The notes: generated by a model not told the origin, from the sequence alone. A stretch of 64,000 nucleotides of DNA from Arthrobacter sp. M4 (GCF_020251205.1 NZ_JAIWYX010000008.1:1-64000), one strand, 5' to 3'; shown: positions 1-8,721, counted from the stretch's first letter. A program made the numbers and translations.

Positions 1-290
1 ACTCGAGTCACGCCGCGTCCGAACCTGGACCAGACTCCGGCAGCAATCGAGACGACAGCCGCTTGGGACGGCGCCCGCGGCTAGGCGCTGGACTCGAGTC
101 ACGCCGCGTCCGAACCTGGACCAGACTCCGGCAGCAATCGAGACGACAGCCGCTTGGGACGGCGCCCGTGGCTAGGCGACCGCTTAAAACGGCGCCCGCG
201 GCTAGGCGCTGGACTCGCGTCAGGCCGCGTCCCAACCTGGACCTTGGCCCCGGCAGAAATCGAGACGACAGCCGCTTAAGACGGCGCCCG
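1..290. repeat. GC-rich tandem repeat, 91-base unit
   Basis: A 91-base unit starts at 1 and again at 92, almost identical. A 33-base partial unit follows at about 180-212 and a third, more diverged copy spans 213-290. The array probably continues beyond the left edge. Each unit carries the core gagacgacagccgctt. Short open frames run through it on both strands, but they are simply the repeat translated and have no protein features. Its function is unknown. Confidence 0.85.
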
Positions 291-295
291 AAAAC

Positions 296-336
296 AAAGG
301 GAAGGCCTCGCCGGTATATGGCGGGGCCTTCCCTTT
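296..336 (-). terminator. strong hairpin terminator after the small minus-strand gene
   Basis: A 17-base stem (296-312 with 320-336, one G-T type mismatch) surrounds a 7-base loop. The stem ends in AAAG/CTTT, so it could work in both directions. It lies 16 bases past the stop of the minus-strand gene at 353-547. Confidence 0.8.
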
Positions 337-352
337 CTGTGGGTTTGCGTTC

Positions 353-547
353 CTAGCGCGTGTCCTGGTTTTCCTTTTCCCTGTCCTGGCTCTCCCGGTG
401 GCGGGCGATAAATGTCCAGAACCTGGCGTCGTCGGTCTTGGACCACACAGTACGCTCATCAGGTTCGGTGTCGCGACGACCCTCGGTCTTCCTCTCGGTA
501 TCCTTGCGGTACCACCGACGGTAGTCCTCGTACGATCCGTAGCACAT
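353..547 (-). CDS. small highly charged hypothetical protein (64 aa)
   Basis: The function is not recognised. The 64-residue protein begins MCYGSYEDYRRWYRK and is then rich in Arg, Lys, Asp and Glu, ending in a strongly hydrophilic tail, so it is probably cytoplasmic and partly disordered. The case for a real gene is a consensus AGGAGG ribosome site six bases before the ATG and a strong hairpin just past the stop. It is monocistronic and divergent from the IclR gene at 711. It could be a small nucleic-acid-binding or stress protein, but nothing shows this directly. Confidence 0.55.
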   Translation of the reverse strand: MCYGSYEDYRRWYRKDTERKTEGRRDTEPDERTVWSKTDDARFWTFIARHRESQDREKENQDTR

Positions 548-702
548 AACAGACCTCCTAACGGTCTCCCACCCGTTAATCGTCCCCCTAACGGCGGCGT
601 AAGTCGATGGGCCAGCGGTGCTTTGCGTCGATGGCCGCGGTCAGGCCACGGATGGCTGGGCCTGATGCCCTTCTGCGCCCGGCGGCGGAGAGGGGCGCTA
701 AG

Positions 703-719
703 ATTCTGCTGTGCAGAAG
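703..719. promoter_or_regulatory. probable GenR operator overlapping the regulator start codon
   Basis: ATTCTGC-TGT-GCAGAAG is an inverted repeat covering the GTG start at 711. It matches 14 of 17 positions of the palindrome upstream of genD (4606-4622). This suggests that the IclR protein represses its own synthesis, possibly by blocking transcription or ribosome access. Confidence 0.6.
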
Positions 720-1517
720 TTCCAGATCGTCAAGAAACCCACGTATGCGATCGAATCCGTGGACAACGCCCTGCAACTGATCCTGCTGCTCCAGGAGAGG
801 GAGGTAATCCGCGTCAATGAGGCTGCCGAGCGGCTCGGTGTGGTTCCTTCGACGGCGCACCGGCTGCTTGCGACCCTGGTTTACCGCGGCTTCGCCATCC
901 AGGACGAATCCCGCCGCTACACGGCAGGGCCTTCCCTTCGCGGAACCCCAAAGCAGGGCAGGCTGCAGGATGTTGCCGCCGCGGCCATACCGCACATGGA
1001 ATCCCTCTCAGCTGCCGTGGGAGAAACGGTCAACCTGGTAGCTCGCTTTGGGACTAGCGTGCGCTTCCTGGCGGGCGTCGAGTCCTCCCAGATCCTTCGC
1101 GTGGGCAACCGAACGGGCACGGTACTGCCCGCTCGGCTGTCTTCCGGCGGCAAGGCAATCCTCGCCACGTTCAGCGACGAGGCCCTCCGACAGCTGTACA
1201 CCGGCCGCGGCGCCCAGCTGTCGGGCGACCTGCTCGGTCCAGACGAGTTCGATTCCCTGCAAGCCGAAATCGCAGTCATCCGGAAGAACGGCTACGCCAT
1301 GAACATCGGGCGCACGGAGTCGGACATCGCCGCAATTGGCTGTGCCGTGAGGAGCGTGGGAGGAGCGGCTCCGCAGGCGTGGCTGGCAGTCTCGATCAGT
1401 GCACCTCGCTCACGCTCCGCGGATCTCGAACGCGCCGAGACCGCCGCGCTGCTTCGAAGCTGCTGCGAGGCGGTTTCAGCGGCCTTGGAAGCCGGCAACT
1501 TGGCGGCTCCGCAATAG
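711..1517 (+). CDS. genR: IclR-family transcriptional regulator of the gentisate operon
   Basis: This is a 268-residue IclR-type regulator. A winged helix-turn-helix lies at about residues 33-60 (VNEAAERLGVVPSTAHRLLA), followed by the IclR effector-binding domain to residue 260. The GTG start at 711 has a purine-rich stretch (gagagggg) upstream. The gene is convergent with the three-gene gentisate operon on the other strand. In Corynebacterium glutamicum an IclR protein (GenR) controls the orthologous gen genes. The assignment here rests on that context and on the shared palindrome at 703-719 and 4606-4622. Its effector would be expected to be gentisate or a precursor, which is inference. Confidence 0.8.
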   Translation: MQKFQIVKKPTYAIESVDNALQLILLLQEREVIRVNEAAERLGVVPSTAHRLLATLVYRGFAIQDESRRYTAGPSLRGTPKQGRLQDVAAAAIPHMESLSAAVGETVNLVARFGTSVRFLAGVESSQILRVGNRTGTVLPARLSSGGKAILATFSDEALRQLYTGRGAQLSGDLLGPDEFDSLQAEIAVIRKNGYAMNIGRTESDIAAIGCAVRSVGGAAPQAWLAVSISAPRSRSADLERAETAALLRSCCEAVSAALEAGNLAAPQ

Positions 1518-1605
1518 TTTCTTCAGGGCAGAATCGGGGCTTGTGGGTGTGGGTCGGTTCGTTCCTTCGGGATTCCGCGCACCCAGCTCCGTTCAAGCGC
1601 GTCGC

Positions 1606-2385
1606 CTAGATCCAGCGCGGTGGCGTCGGCACTCCAGCCGGGCTGCCGTCGTCGAGCGTTACCGTCAGCGGTGCGCCGGGCTCTTCACCCTTGCCAGAAG
1701 TCCAGCGGCCAGATGCCCAACGGACGACGGCGGCAAGCGGCCCCGCGATGACCGTCACCCCAGGCCTGGGCTCAGCCAAGGTGAAGCCGCCTTCGCCGTC
1801 GTGAACCCGAAGTGCCAGCGCTGCTGCGTCTCCGCGTGATTCCCAAGCACCCCAAATGTCGCCGAGAATTCGACGCAGGACCTCCGCAGGGATGTCCGCG
1901 AAGCGCGCACCATTGTTGAGGTCGACGGCGTGGAGCCATACCTCACGCGTCCGCATCCACACCGTCTCGGACACCGGCACCGTGCGGCCCTGTGCTGTCC
2001 GGACCAACTCGCCCCAACGCTCTGCTGGCAGGTCGCGCCACTCAACCGAGAGATGGATGGCGGAGTGGTCGAACAAGTTCTGCAGCGCGATGGCCGGCAG
2101 CGTGGCGCCGAAATCGATTTCCTGGTTCCGTGCCCCGGGCGACGCATACATGGGGTTCTCCACACCCGTGGCGGCCCATTCGACGAGTCGGGCGATGGCC
2201 CGGGCGTTGTAGCCCACGTGCGCTATGACGTGCCGGCGCGTCCACCCGGGCAGCAGCGATTGATCGTCGAGGTCCGCATAGGACAGCTCGCCGAGTTTCC
2301 GCGCGAAGAACGCGGTACCGCGCCGTGCGGTGAGGAGTCCCGCGGCCACCACGGGATCTTCGACGAGGTCGTGGCGGGCAACCAT
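1606..2385 (-). CDS. genM: mycothiol-dependent maleylpyruvate isomerase
   Basis: This 259-residue DinB/MDMPI-fold protein is predicted to isomerise maleylpyruvate to fumarylpyruvate with mycothiol as cofactor, the second step of gentisate breakdown. LPGWTRRHVIAH (residues 45-56) and REVWLH (Glu148, His152) match the zinc-binding His/Glu/His pattern known from C. glutamicum. The start used is the ATG at 2385, one base after the genF stop, which implies translational coupling. Upstream in-frame codons would add an implausible proline-rich 37-residue extension lying inside genF. It is the last gene of genD-genF-genM. Mycothiol dependence itself marks an actinobacterium. Confidence 0.88.
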   Translation of the reverse strand: MVARHDLVEDPVVAAGLLTARRGTAFFARKLGELSYADLDDQSLLPGWTRRHVIAHVGYNARAIARLVEWAATGVENPMYASPGARNQEIDFGATLPAIALQNLFDHSAIHLSVEWRDLPAERWGELVRTAQGRTVPVSETVWMRTREVWLHAVDLNNGARFADIPAEVLRRILGDIWGAWESRGDAAALALRVHDGEGGFTLAEPRPGVTVIAGPLAAVVRWASGRWTSGKGEEPGAPLTVTLDDGSPAGVPTPPRWI

Positions 2386-2386
2386 G

Positions 2387-3304
2387 TCAGGCCGTCCCGC
2401 CGGAAGCGGCCGCGGAAAGCTCGACGCCGGCAGGAACCACGGCGGGCAGTTCGGCTTGGGCACGGGCAACGTTGCGCAGTTCGCCAATGCCTTCAATCGC
2501 GACCGTCACCGTCTGACCATCCGTGATGTACACCTCGGGTGTCCGGGCGCGGCCCACGCCACCCGTCGTTCCGGTGAGGATGAGGTCGCCCGGGTTGAGC
2601 GTGATCATCTCCGAGATATAGGAGACGAGGTACTCGGGACCGTGCACCAGGTCCCCGATGGAACCGTGCTGCATCTCCTGACCTTCCACGGTGGTGGTGA
2701 TCGTGGCGTTGCGGTCCAGTTCGTCCGGGGTCACCATCACCGGACCCACAGGAGTGGATGCTTCCCAGACCTTGCCCTGCAACCATTCCTTGGTGCGGAA
2801 TTGGTACGAGCGCATTGAGATATCGTTCGCCACCGTGTAGCCGGCGATGTACTGTGCGGCTTCGTCTTCTGAGACGCGGCGGGCACGCTTGCCCACAACC
2901 ACTACCAGTTCGGCCTCCCAGTCGATCGCATGGTCCGAGGCAGGCAGTTCGACGTCGTCGTAGGGTCCGGTGAGCGTTTCGGCGAATTTCGCGAAAAGAG
3001 TGGGGTACTGCGGGAGGTCGCGCCCCATCTCCTTGATATGGGATGCGTAATTGAGCCCGACGCACAAAACCTTCGACGGCGAGGGGACCACCGGCGCAAG
3101 GTCGGCTCCGCTTACGGGGTGCTTGCCGCCGTCGGCCGCTGCCGCGATCTGCTGCCAGTCCTCGACGGCGAGCAGCGCCCCGAGGTCTGCGTAACCCGGA
3201 ATCTCGGTGAAAGTGCTGCCATCCTGACGCACGGCGACTGTTGTGGCGGGGGCGCCGGCCGGCGAGCCGTCTCCGGACGGCAGTCGGAGGGTGGCGAGCT
3301 TCAC
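2387..3304 (-). CDS. genF: fumarylpyruvate hydrolase (FAH family)
   Basis: This 305-residue fumarylacetoacetate-hydrolase-family protein is expected to cleave fumarylpyruvate to fumarate and pyruvate. The metal triad is visible as Glu130, Glu132 (DWEAEL) and Asp161 (ANDISMR), with the family motif VLCVGLNYASHIKEMG at about residues 79-94. The start is GTG at 3304 and overlaps the genD stop (GTGA). A GAAGGAGA ribosome site lies inside the end of genD. The alanine-rich C-terminal tail of about 25 residues is probably unstructured. Its place between the dioxygenase and the isomerase makes the substrate assignment strong. Confidence 0.9.
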   Translation of the reverse strand: MKLATLRLPSGDGSPAGAPATTVAVRQDGSTFTEIPGYADLGALLAVEDWQQIAAAADGGKHPVSGADLAPVVPSPSKVLCVGLNYASHIKEMGRDLPQYPTLFAKFAETLTGPYDDVELPASDHAIDWEAELVVVVGKRARRVSEDEAAQYIAGYTVANDISMRSYQFRTKEWLQGKVWEASTPVGPVMVTPDELDRNATITTTVEGQEMQHGSIGDLVHGPEYLVSYISEMITLNPGDLILTGTTGGVGRARTPEVYITDGQTVTVAIEGIGELRNVARAQAELPAVVPAGVELSAAASGGTA

Positions 3305-4473
3305 TTGGTTTCTCCTTCGATGAATGTGCGGTTGAAGTGCAGGCGCTCGAAGATCGGCTGGTCGCCGAACTTGAACAGGTCGAACTGCGTTACTGCCTCA
3401 ATGGACCACGCGGCCCAGGACGGGACGACGATCATGTCGCCCTTCCCGACGACGGTCCGCTCACCGTTGAGAACGAAAGCGCCTTCGCCCTCAAATACCT
3501 GGTAAACGGACGATCCGACTTCGCGGGTGGTTCGGGTCTGGACGCCCGGGCGCAACCGGTGGTATTCGGCGCGGATGGTCGGCATGACGTCCCCGCCCGT
3601 GGTCGGGTTGACGTACCGGATGGCCGCGTGGCCCTGCCCCACCGTGGCGGGGTGGCCTTCATCCTCAAGGGCCAGTTGCTCCGTGAGCGCACGGTCTGTG
3701 TGCTCCCAGCGGTAGGCGCCGATCGGTGAGTTGACCGTGTTCTCAAGGCGGGACAGCGGGCGCAGGCCAGGATGGCACCACAGACGCTCAGAGCGGGAGA
3801 TGTCCGGGGTGGCCTCGTCGGTAACCCGCTCGGTGCCAAATTCGAAGAAACCCGCATCCATGCCATGCACGAACGGGATGTCCAAGCCGTCGATCCACGC
3901 CATGGGCTGGTCTGTCTCGTTGTGGTGTCCGTGGAAGTTCCAGCCCGGGGTGAGGAGGAAGTCTCCGCGGCTCATGCGGACAGGGTCGCCATTGACCACC
4001 GTCCACACGCCTTCGCCCTCAACCACAAAACGGAAAGCGTTCTGGGAGTGACGGTGCTCGGGGGCGACTTCGTGGCCGCCGAGGTACTGGATCGCGGCCC
4101 ACAGCGTGGGTGTCGCGTAAGGGCGGCCGGCGAGGCCAGGGTTCGCGAGGGCGATCGCCCTGCGCTCGCCGCCGCGCCCCACTGGCACCAGGTCTCCGGC
4201 TCGCTCGGCCAGGGGCAACAGCGTGTTCCAGCGCCAAACGTGCGGAACAGCTGCCGGCGTCGGGACCATGGGCATGAGCTCGTCCAGCTGCGTCCACAGC
4301 GGGATCATGTTTTCCTTGGCCATGGTGGCATACATCGCCTCGAGCTCAGCAGCTTCCTCCGGTGTGGGGTCGCTTGCCACCATCGCGTTTGTGCCTGCCG
4401 CGTGGGCGTTGGCGCCGTGGGAGTTTGTGGCGTTGCCCGCTGCCGTGCGAACGGCGTCCTCCTGAATGCTCAT
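3301..4473 (-). CDS. genD: gentisate 1,2-dioxygenase
   Basis: This is a 390-residue bicupin enzyme that opens gentisate to maleylpyruvate using Fe(II) and oxygen. The first cupin carries the iron ligands His140 and His142 (EHRHSQNAFRF) and His181 (WNFHGHH). A second, degenerate cupin covers about residues 300-370. The N-terminus is about 30 residues longer than usual and rich in Ala, Asn and His. The ATG at 4473 has a clear AAGGAGG ribosome site. It is the first gene of the operon, and the gene order D-F-M matches C. glutamicum. No 3-hydroxybenzoate 6-hydroxylase or gentisate transporter is present nearby, so gentisate must come from elsewhere. Confidence 0.93.
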   Translation of the reverse strand: MSIQEDAVRTAAGNATNSHGANAHAAGTNAMVASDPTPEEAAELEAMYATMAKENMIPLWTQLDELMPMVPTPAAVPHVWRWNTLLPLAERAGDLVPVGRGGERRAIALANPGLAGRPYATPTLWAAIQYLGGHEVAPEHRHSQNAFRFVVEGEGVWTVVNGDPVRMSRGDFLLTPGWNFHGHHNETDQPMAWIDGLDIPFVHGMDAGFFEFGTERVTDEATPDISRSERLWCHPGLRPLSRLENTVNSPIGAYRWEHTDRALTEQLALEDEGHPATVGQGHAAIRYVNPTTGGDVMPTIRAEYHRLRPGVQTRTTREVGSSVYQVFEGEGAFVLNGERTVVGKGDMIVVPSWAAWSIEAVTQFDLFKFGDQPIFERLHFNRTFIEGETK

Positions 4474-4605
4474 CGTGGCCTCCTTGCCTATTTTCTGGTC
4501 CTGTTTCCGGTCGCCAGCCTGACCTGGCAGTTCCCGCGGTGACCGGTAATTGGTGCATTACGCTAGGCACGAAGGTAATGGGGTGCGAGGTTGGGACGAC
4601 ACTGC

Positions 4606-4622
4606 ATTCTGCGTTGCAGAAT
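4606..4622. promoter_or_regulatory. probable GenR operator upstream of genD
   Basis: ATTCTGC-GTT-GCAGAAT is a perfect inverted repeat with 7-base arms, 133 bases upstream of the genD start. It lies in the 298-base gap shared with the divergent hydrolase gene. A near copy overlaps the start of genR. Nothing else recognisable was found in this gap. Confidence 0.65.
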
Positions 4623-4771
4623 TCCCGGAGCTGACTCGGCTTGTTTCTGACCTCACCGCACGTGGCCGGCTCATCGACACTTTCGCACCGCAGCGGCTGG
4701 GCAGTCATTGTCTGTGTTGGTATTCGGTGTGAGACTTTGAGTGCCGGGGGACGTGCGTGGATGGGAGGACC

Positions 4772-5473
4772 ATGAGCACCTTCGTTCTCGTCCCCGGTGC
4801 CGGGGGAATGGGCTGGTACTGGCACTTGCTTGTGCCGGAACTGGAACGCCTTGGGCACGAGGCAATTGCCGTTGACATCCGGGAGGACGATCCGCGACTG
4901 GGACTGCCGGAATACGCCGACATTGTTGTTGACGCCATCGGTGACCGGTCCGACGTCGTACTCGTGGGCCAGTCCCTCGGGGCGTTCACCGTTCCGGTGG
5001 TTGCCTGGCGAGTCCCAGTGCGGATGATTGTCCTGCTGAATGCAATGATTCCCTTGCCCGGAGAGACGCCTGGCGAATGGTGGGGAGCTACTGGTCAGCC
5101 GCAAGCACGTGAGCTCAACGACAAAGAGGACGGGCGAAGTGGTGAGTTTGACGAGGAAGTGCATTTCCTCCACGACGTCCCGCCGGACGTAGTAGCCGCA
5201 GGTGCCGGGGAGCAGCGTGAGCCTTCAGATACCCCGTTCGGCCAACCCTGCGAAATGGAGCGTTGGCCAGACGTCCCCACCAAGGTCCTGATTGGACAGG
5301 ACGATCGATTCTTTCCTTTGGATTTTCAGCGGAGTCAAGCAAAGGAGCGCCTCCGATTGGTGGGTGATGAAATCCGGGGTGGACACTTAGTCGCCCTCAG
5401 CAACCCCGTGGAACTTGCTGCCCGGCTGGATGAATATTCGCGCGAATCCGACCCCGGATCCCGCGTCTCCTAG
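4772..5473 (+). CDS. alpha/beta hydrolase
   Basis: This 233-residue alpha/beta-hydrolase begins with the oxyanion segment FVLVPGAGGMGWYWH. The nucleophile is Ser68 in GQSLG, the acid Asp177 or Asp178 in IGQDD, and the base His205 in GGHLV, so the triad is complete. It resembles the small esterase group related to plant methylesterases and salicylate-binding proteins. The substrate is unknown. The ATG at 4772 gives the conserved N-terminus; an in-frame GTG at 4757 adds five residues. It ends 11 bases before an ABC transporter gene and is probably cotranscribed with it. It is divergent from genD, so a link to aromatic ester turnover is possible but unproven. Confidence 0.8.
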   Translation: MSTFVLVPGAGGMGWYWHLLVPELERLGHEAIAVDIREDDPRLGLPEYADIVVDAIGDRSDVVLVGQSLGAFTVPVVAWRVPVRMIVLLNAMIPLPGETPGEWWGATGQPQARELNDKEDGRSGEFDEEVHFLHDVPPDVVAAGAGEQREPSDTPFGQPCEMERWPDVPTKVLIGQDDRFFPLDFQRSQAKERLRLVGDEIRGGHLVALSNPVELAARLDEYSRESDPGSRVS

Positions 5474-5484
5474 GGGCGACGGCC

Positions 5485-6417
5485 ATGACTTCGAGTGACG
5501 AGGCAAGCGAGCCTTTGGTGCACATCAAGAATTTCAAGATGGATTTCGGGGACAAAACGGTAATCCGCGACCTGTCTTTCGACGTCAGAGCGGGAGAGAC
5601 GTTCGGCTTTTTGGGCAGTAATGGCTCTGGCAAGACCACAACTCTCCGGGCGCTCCTCGGAATCCACCGTCCCACCGGAGGAGTCCTGCACATTGGTGGG
5701 AGGAACTTCGAACCCCGTGATGGATCCCGCTTGGGCTACCTCCCTGAGGAAAGGGGCCTCTATAAGAAGGAGAAGGTCCTGGACGTTATGGTCTACTTCG
5801 GCAGGCTCAAAGGATTGGCGAAAACACATGCCCGGGCGTGGTCCCTCAACTATCTGGAGCGAGTCGGGCTAACGGACAAGGCAGCGGTCCGTCTGGACAA
5901 GCTGTCGAGCGGGCAGCAGCAAAAGATACAACTTGGCGTAACCATCATGAACAACCCCGAACTGCTCATCCTCGATGAGCCCACGAAGGGATTCGACCCC
6001 GTCAACCGACGGCTGCTGATGGACATTATCGAGGAGAACAAGGAAGCCGGAGCCACGGTCATTATGGTGACCCACCAGATGGAGGAAGTGGAGAGGCTTT
6101 GTGACCGAGTGATCCTCCTCAAGGACGGTGTTTCCCGCGCCTACGGAACCGTCGAAGAAGTTCAGGAACAATTTGGCGGAACCACGTACCGGGTGGCATA
6201 TAAGGGAACGTTGCCACGATCGCGGCTCTACGACCTGATTCATGAGGGAAACGGCCATGCCGAGCTGTCACCTCGCCCAGGGGCGGACGAAGCGACAGTG
6301 CTAGAGGAACTAGTCCGCGCAGGGGTCGCTGTGCGAAGCTTCACCACCGCGCGGGTTTCCCTGGATGAAATCTTCGTCCAGGTCTACGGCGAGCAGCACG
6401 AGATCGCGGAGGTTTGA
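5485..6417 (+). CDS. ABC transporter ATP-binding protein (NatA-like)
   Basis: This 310-residue nucleotide-binding subunit has Walker A GSNGSGKT (residues 44-51), signature SSGQQQ (from residue 141), Walker B LLILDEP (160-166) and switch His197 (VTHQ). The C-terminal 90 residues form the DUF4162-like tail typical of ABC-2 exporters. It pairs with the permease that begins four bases after its stop. The family exports sodium, antibiotics or other small molecules; the substrate cannot be read from sequence. Confidence 0.9.
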   Translation: MTSSDEASEPLVHIKNFKMDFGDKTVIRDLSFDVRAGETFGFLGSNGSGKTTTLRALLGIHRPTGGVLHIGGRNFEPRDGSRLGYLPEERGLYKKEKVLDVMVYFGRLKGLAKTHARAWSLNYLERVGLTDKAAVRLDKLSSGQQQKIQLGVTIMNNPELLILDEPTKGFDPVNRRLLMDIIEENKEAGATVIMVTHQMEEVERLCDRVILLKDGVSRAYGTVEEVQEQFGGTTYRVAYKGTLPRSRLYDLIHEGNGHAELSPRPGADEATVLEELVRAGVAVRSFTTARVSLDEIFVQVYGEQHEIAEV

Positions 6418-6420
6418 GCG

Positions 6421-7668
6421 ATGGCGCGCCGTACATTTGGGCAGCACAACCTTGGGACCGTAATTGGGTTTGAATTCACCCGGACCATCAAACGACGGGG
6501 CTTTGTGATTGCGACCCTCGCGATCCCCGTGATCATCGGAATCGTGTTCTTACTCATCTACGTCAGCAACAGCACCTCTGCGGCTAATGCCAACGCCCAA
6601 CGAAACGCGTCCATACGGTTCACCTACACGGATGCGTCCGGGATCATCCCCGACCAGATGGCCGCGCTTATCGGTGGGTCCAAAGCACAGGACCCGCAGG
6701 CGGCGCTTAACAACGTCAAGGAGGGGCGCAGCGAAGCCTATTTCGCCTACCCAGCCAACCCTGCAAAGGAACCAGTGAAGGTCTATGGCATCGACAAGGG
6801 CATCTTCGAGAACGGTAAGTACGAAGCCGTAGCCAAGCAACTTCTCGAACGGGCCGCGCAAGCGCGGATCGACGCACCGCAATTGGCAGCCGCGATGAGC
6901 GGAGGCGTCAAGTTCGAATCAGAGGCATTCAAGGACGGACGGGTGTCAGGTGGAATCGGCTCGGTGATTCCGCCGCTTCTATTCCTAGTCATCTTCTACA
7001 TCAGCATCATTCTGCTCTCCGGCCAGATGCTGAACAGCACCTTGGAGGAAAAGGAAAATCGTGTCACGGAGATGATCCTGACAACCTTGAACCCAACCAC
7101 CCTGATCGTCGGGAAGATCGTTTCCCTTTTCCTCGTGGGGCTGGTTCAAATGGCGGTGTTCCTAACCCCCTTTGCGTTGGGTTACGCCTTTTTCCGCGAC
7201 CGAGTTGCCCTCCCTAATGTGGACTTTTCGTCGCTGACGTTCGACGCCGGACGGATGGTGGTGGGAGGACTGCTGCTGCTGGGCGGTTTCACGTTATTCA
7301 CAGGCACCCTGGTCGCGATCGGAGCGATCATGCCAACTGCAAAGGAAGCAGGTACGGTTTTCGGGCCGTTGATGGCACTAATCTTCATTCCGTTCTACGC
7401 AGTAAGCCTGATCATCAGTGACCCCAGTGCACTGATAGTGCAGGTCTTCACGTACTTTCCGCTGTCGGCACCTGTGACGGCCATGCTCCGTAACGGCTTC
7501 GGCACCCTTAACCCAGTGGAGGCGGTGATTGTGATCGCCGAGTTATTCATCACCGGGGCCCTTGTTCTGCGCTTGGCCGTGCACTTCTTCAGGTACGGAT
7601 CCATCGAATACGGACGCAAGCTGTCCATAGCGGGAACTTTCCGGAGGCGGGAATCGGCGGGAAGATAA
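6421..7668 (+). CDS. ABC-2 type permease (NatB-like)
   Basis: This 415-residue membrane protein has six predicted transmembrane segments. One lies near the N-terminus (GFVIATLAIPVIIGIVFLLI), followed by a large extracytoplasmic loop of about 150 residues. The other five are clustered in the C-terminal half. This is the architecture of NatB/YhaP-type permeases. The conserved ENRVTEM segment follows the second helix, as expected. The start lies three bases after the ATPase stop, so the two form one exporter. Confidence 0.9.
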   Translation: MARRTFGQHNLGTVIGFEFTRTIKRRGFVIATLAIPVIIGIVFLLIYVSNSTSAANANAQRNASIRFTYTDASGIIPDQMAALIGGSKAQDPQAALNNVKEGRSEAYFAYPANPAKEPVKVYGIDKGIFENGKYEAVAKQLLERAAQARIDAPQLAAAMSGGVKFESEAFKDGRVSGGIGSVIPPLLFLVIFYISIILLSGQMLNSTLEEKENRVTEMILTTLNPTTLIVGKIVSLFLVGLVQMAVFLTPFALGYAFFRDRVALPNVDFSSLTFDAGRMVVGGLLLLGGFTLFTGTLVAIGAIMPTAKEAGTVFGPLMALIFIPFYAVSLIISDPSALIVQVFTYFPLSAPVTAMLRNGFGTLNPVEAVIVIAELFITGALVLRLAVHFFRYGSIEYGRKLSIAGTFRRRESAGR

Positions 7669-7811
7669 GGTCTCCCTGGCGACTGTGCCAATGCATAGCC
7701 ATTTCTTCAGAATTTGTTTACCTGCCCATAGGGCCGCCTTCGCCGTGCCCAATACGCTGATTCCAGACCCCTGTTCCAATTGCCAGAATTTTCGAAGGAT
7801 GAGATTCAACG

Positions 7812-8018
7812 ATGAAGCGCATCGCACTTTTGAGGGAGCGCGCAAGCGCTTCCGGTTCCGTAGGCCGAACCGGCTCGCACTGCCCGTCGTCGGGCCTTTG
7901 GAGCCCCGAATCGGAACCGCAGGCGCTTCACACGTTTTTTGAGGGCCACGTCTTCCCGGCACACAACGGCTCCGCTACAGTTTGGCGGCGTCAGTTTAGT
8001 TCCCCGGAAACGCAGTGA
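7812..8018 (+). CDS. small protein of a GxHCPxSGLW family (68 aa)
   Basis: The function is unknown. The central part reads TGSHCPSSGLWSP, followed by an FEGHVFPA segment and a conserved Trp near the C-terminus. The gene at 29066-29338 encodes the same pattern (TGTHCPLSGLWAP then LEGSIMP then VQWTL). Two independent copies with this conservation argue that both are real. The pattern resembles short CPxSGxW modules seen in many bacteria, which is recollection rather than a search. A purine-rich AAGGA lies 12 bases before the ATG. The stop overlaps the next start (TGATG), implying coupling. Confidence 0.6.
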   Translation: MKRIALLRERASASGSVGRTGSHCPSSGLWSPESEPQALHTFFEGHVFPAHNGSATVWRRQFSSPETQ

Positions 8019-8329
8019 TGCAGTCACCGATGACCGCGCAGAGAATGATCCCGGGCGCTGCAAGTCACCTCGCCTTCCTCCAACGAGAGGACCTAAGAAC
8101 TGAACTTGGCGAGCGGCCAGAGATCGCTGCAGAAGAGTTGTCGCCGTCGCAATGGCCTGAATTGAGCCGTGGCGAAGAGGTTTGGATCCATGAGGACGGA
8201 TGGGGCTTCGACACCGGTCGGGTGGACGAAGTATCCAAGTACCAGGAAATGATCTGGATCGACCTCGCAGGACGTGGACGGCGACTAATCTGCGGCGGTG
8301 ACCCCGTCCAAATCTGGACTCGCGGATGA
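8018..8329 (+). CDS. hypothetical protein coupled to the preceding small gene
   Basis: A 103-residue soluble protein with no recognised family. It is acidic and rich in Trp and Glu (ELSRGEEVWIHEDGWGFD), with alternating hydrophobic residues that suggest a beta-barrel such as an SH3-like fold. The ATG at 8018 overlaps the upstream stop; a GTG at 8015 and an ATG at 8030 are alternatives. A clear hairpin terminator follows 19 bases after the stop. That arrangement supports a real two-gene unit of small proteins. Confidence 0.55.
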   Translation: MQSPMTAQRMIPGAASHLAFLQREDLRTELGERPEIAAEELSPSQWPELSRGEEVWIHEDGWGFDTGRVDEVSKYQEMIWIDLAGRGRRLICGGDPVQIWTRG

Positions 8330-8348
8330 GTCCAACCCTCGCAAAAGA

Positions 8349-8378
8349 CAGTGGCCGCGCCTACAGGTGCGGCCACTG
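8349..8378 (+). terminator. hairpin terminator
   Basis: A perfect 10-base stem (8349-8358 with 8369-8378, CAGTGGCCGC) surrounds a 10-base loop, followed by a short T-rich stretch (CCATTTATT). It ends the small two-gene unit. Confidence 0.75.
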
Positions 8379-8511
8379 CCATTTATTGGTGCTTGGTTCC
8401 TGGGTCGTTTGAATTGGAGGGCATTGAATAAACGGTGCGTCCTCGACGGTCTGAGTTCGGAGTGTCGATTTGGCGATCCGCGCTCAGGCTAACTGGCTCA
8501 GAGTCGTAACT

Positions 8512-8721
8512 TCAGCGTTCTAGGCGGAACCCGAGCTTAATAGTGACTTGCCAGTCGGCAACTTCACCGTCCTCCAGATGGCCGCGTATCTCTTTGACTT
8601 CGAACCAGTCAAGATGGCGCAGCGTCTTCGAAGCCGCCCCAACGGCATTCTTGATAGCGGCGTCGACACCCTCGGACGAGGTCCCGACAATCTCGGAAAT
8701 GCTGTATATGTGGTCAGCCAT
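8512..8721 (-). CDS. dodecin family flavin-binding protein
   Basis: A 69-residue dodecin, the usual family length. Dodecins assemble as dodecamers that store or buffer flavins (or CoA in some actinobacteria). The sequence follows the family closely: MADHIYSISEIVGTS, then AIKNAV, then LDWFEVKEIRG with the flavin-stacking Trp, then WQVTIKLGFRLE. The ATG at 8721 is chosen because GAGGAG sits four bases upstream; the earlier ATG at 8733 contains that ribosome site. It is monocistronic. Confidence 0.93.
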   Translation of the reverse strand: MADHIYSISEIVGTSSEGVDAAIKNAVGAASKTLRHLDWFEVKEIRGHLEDGEVADWQVTIKLGFRLER

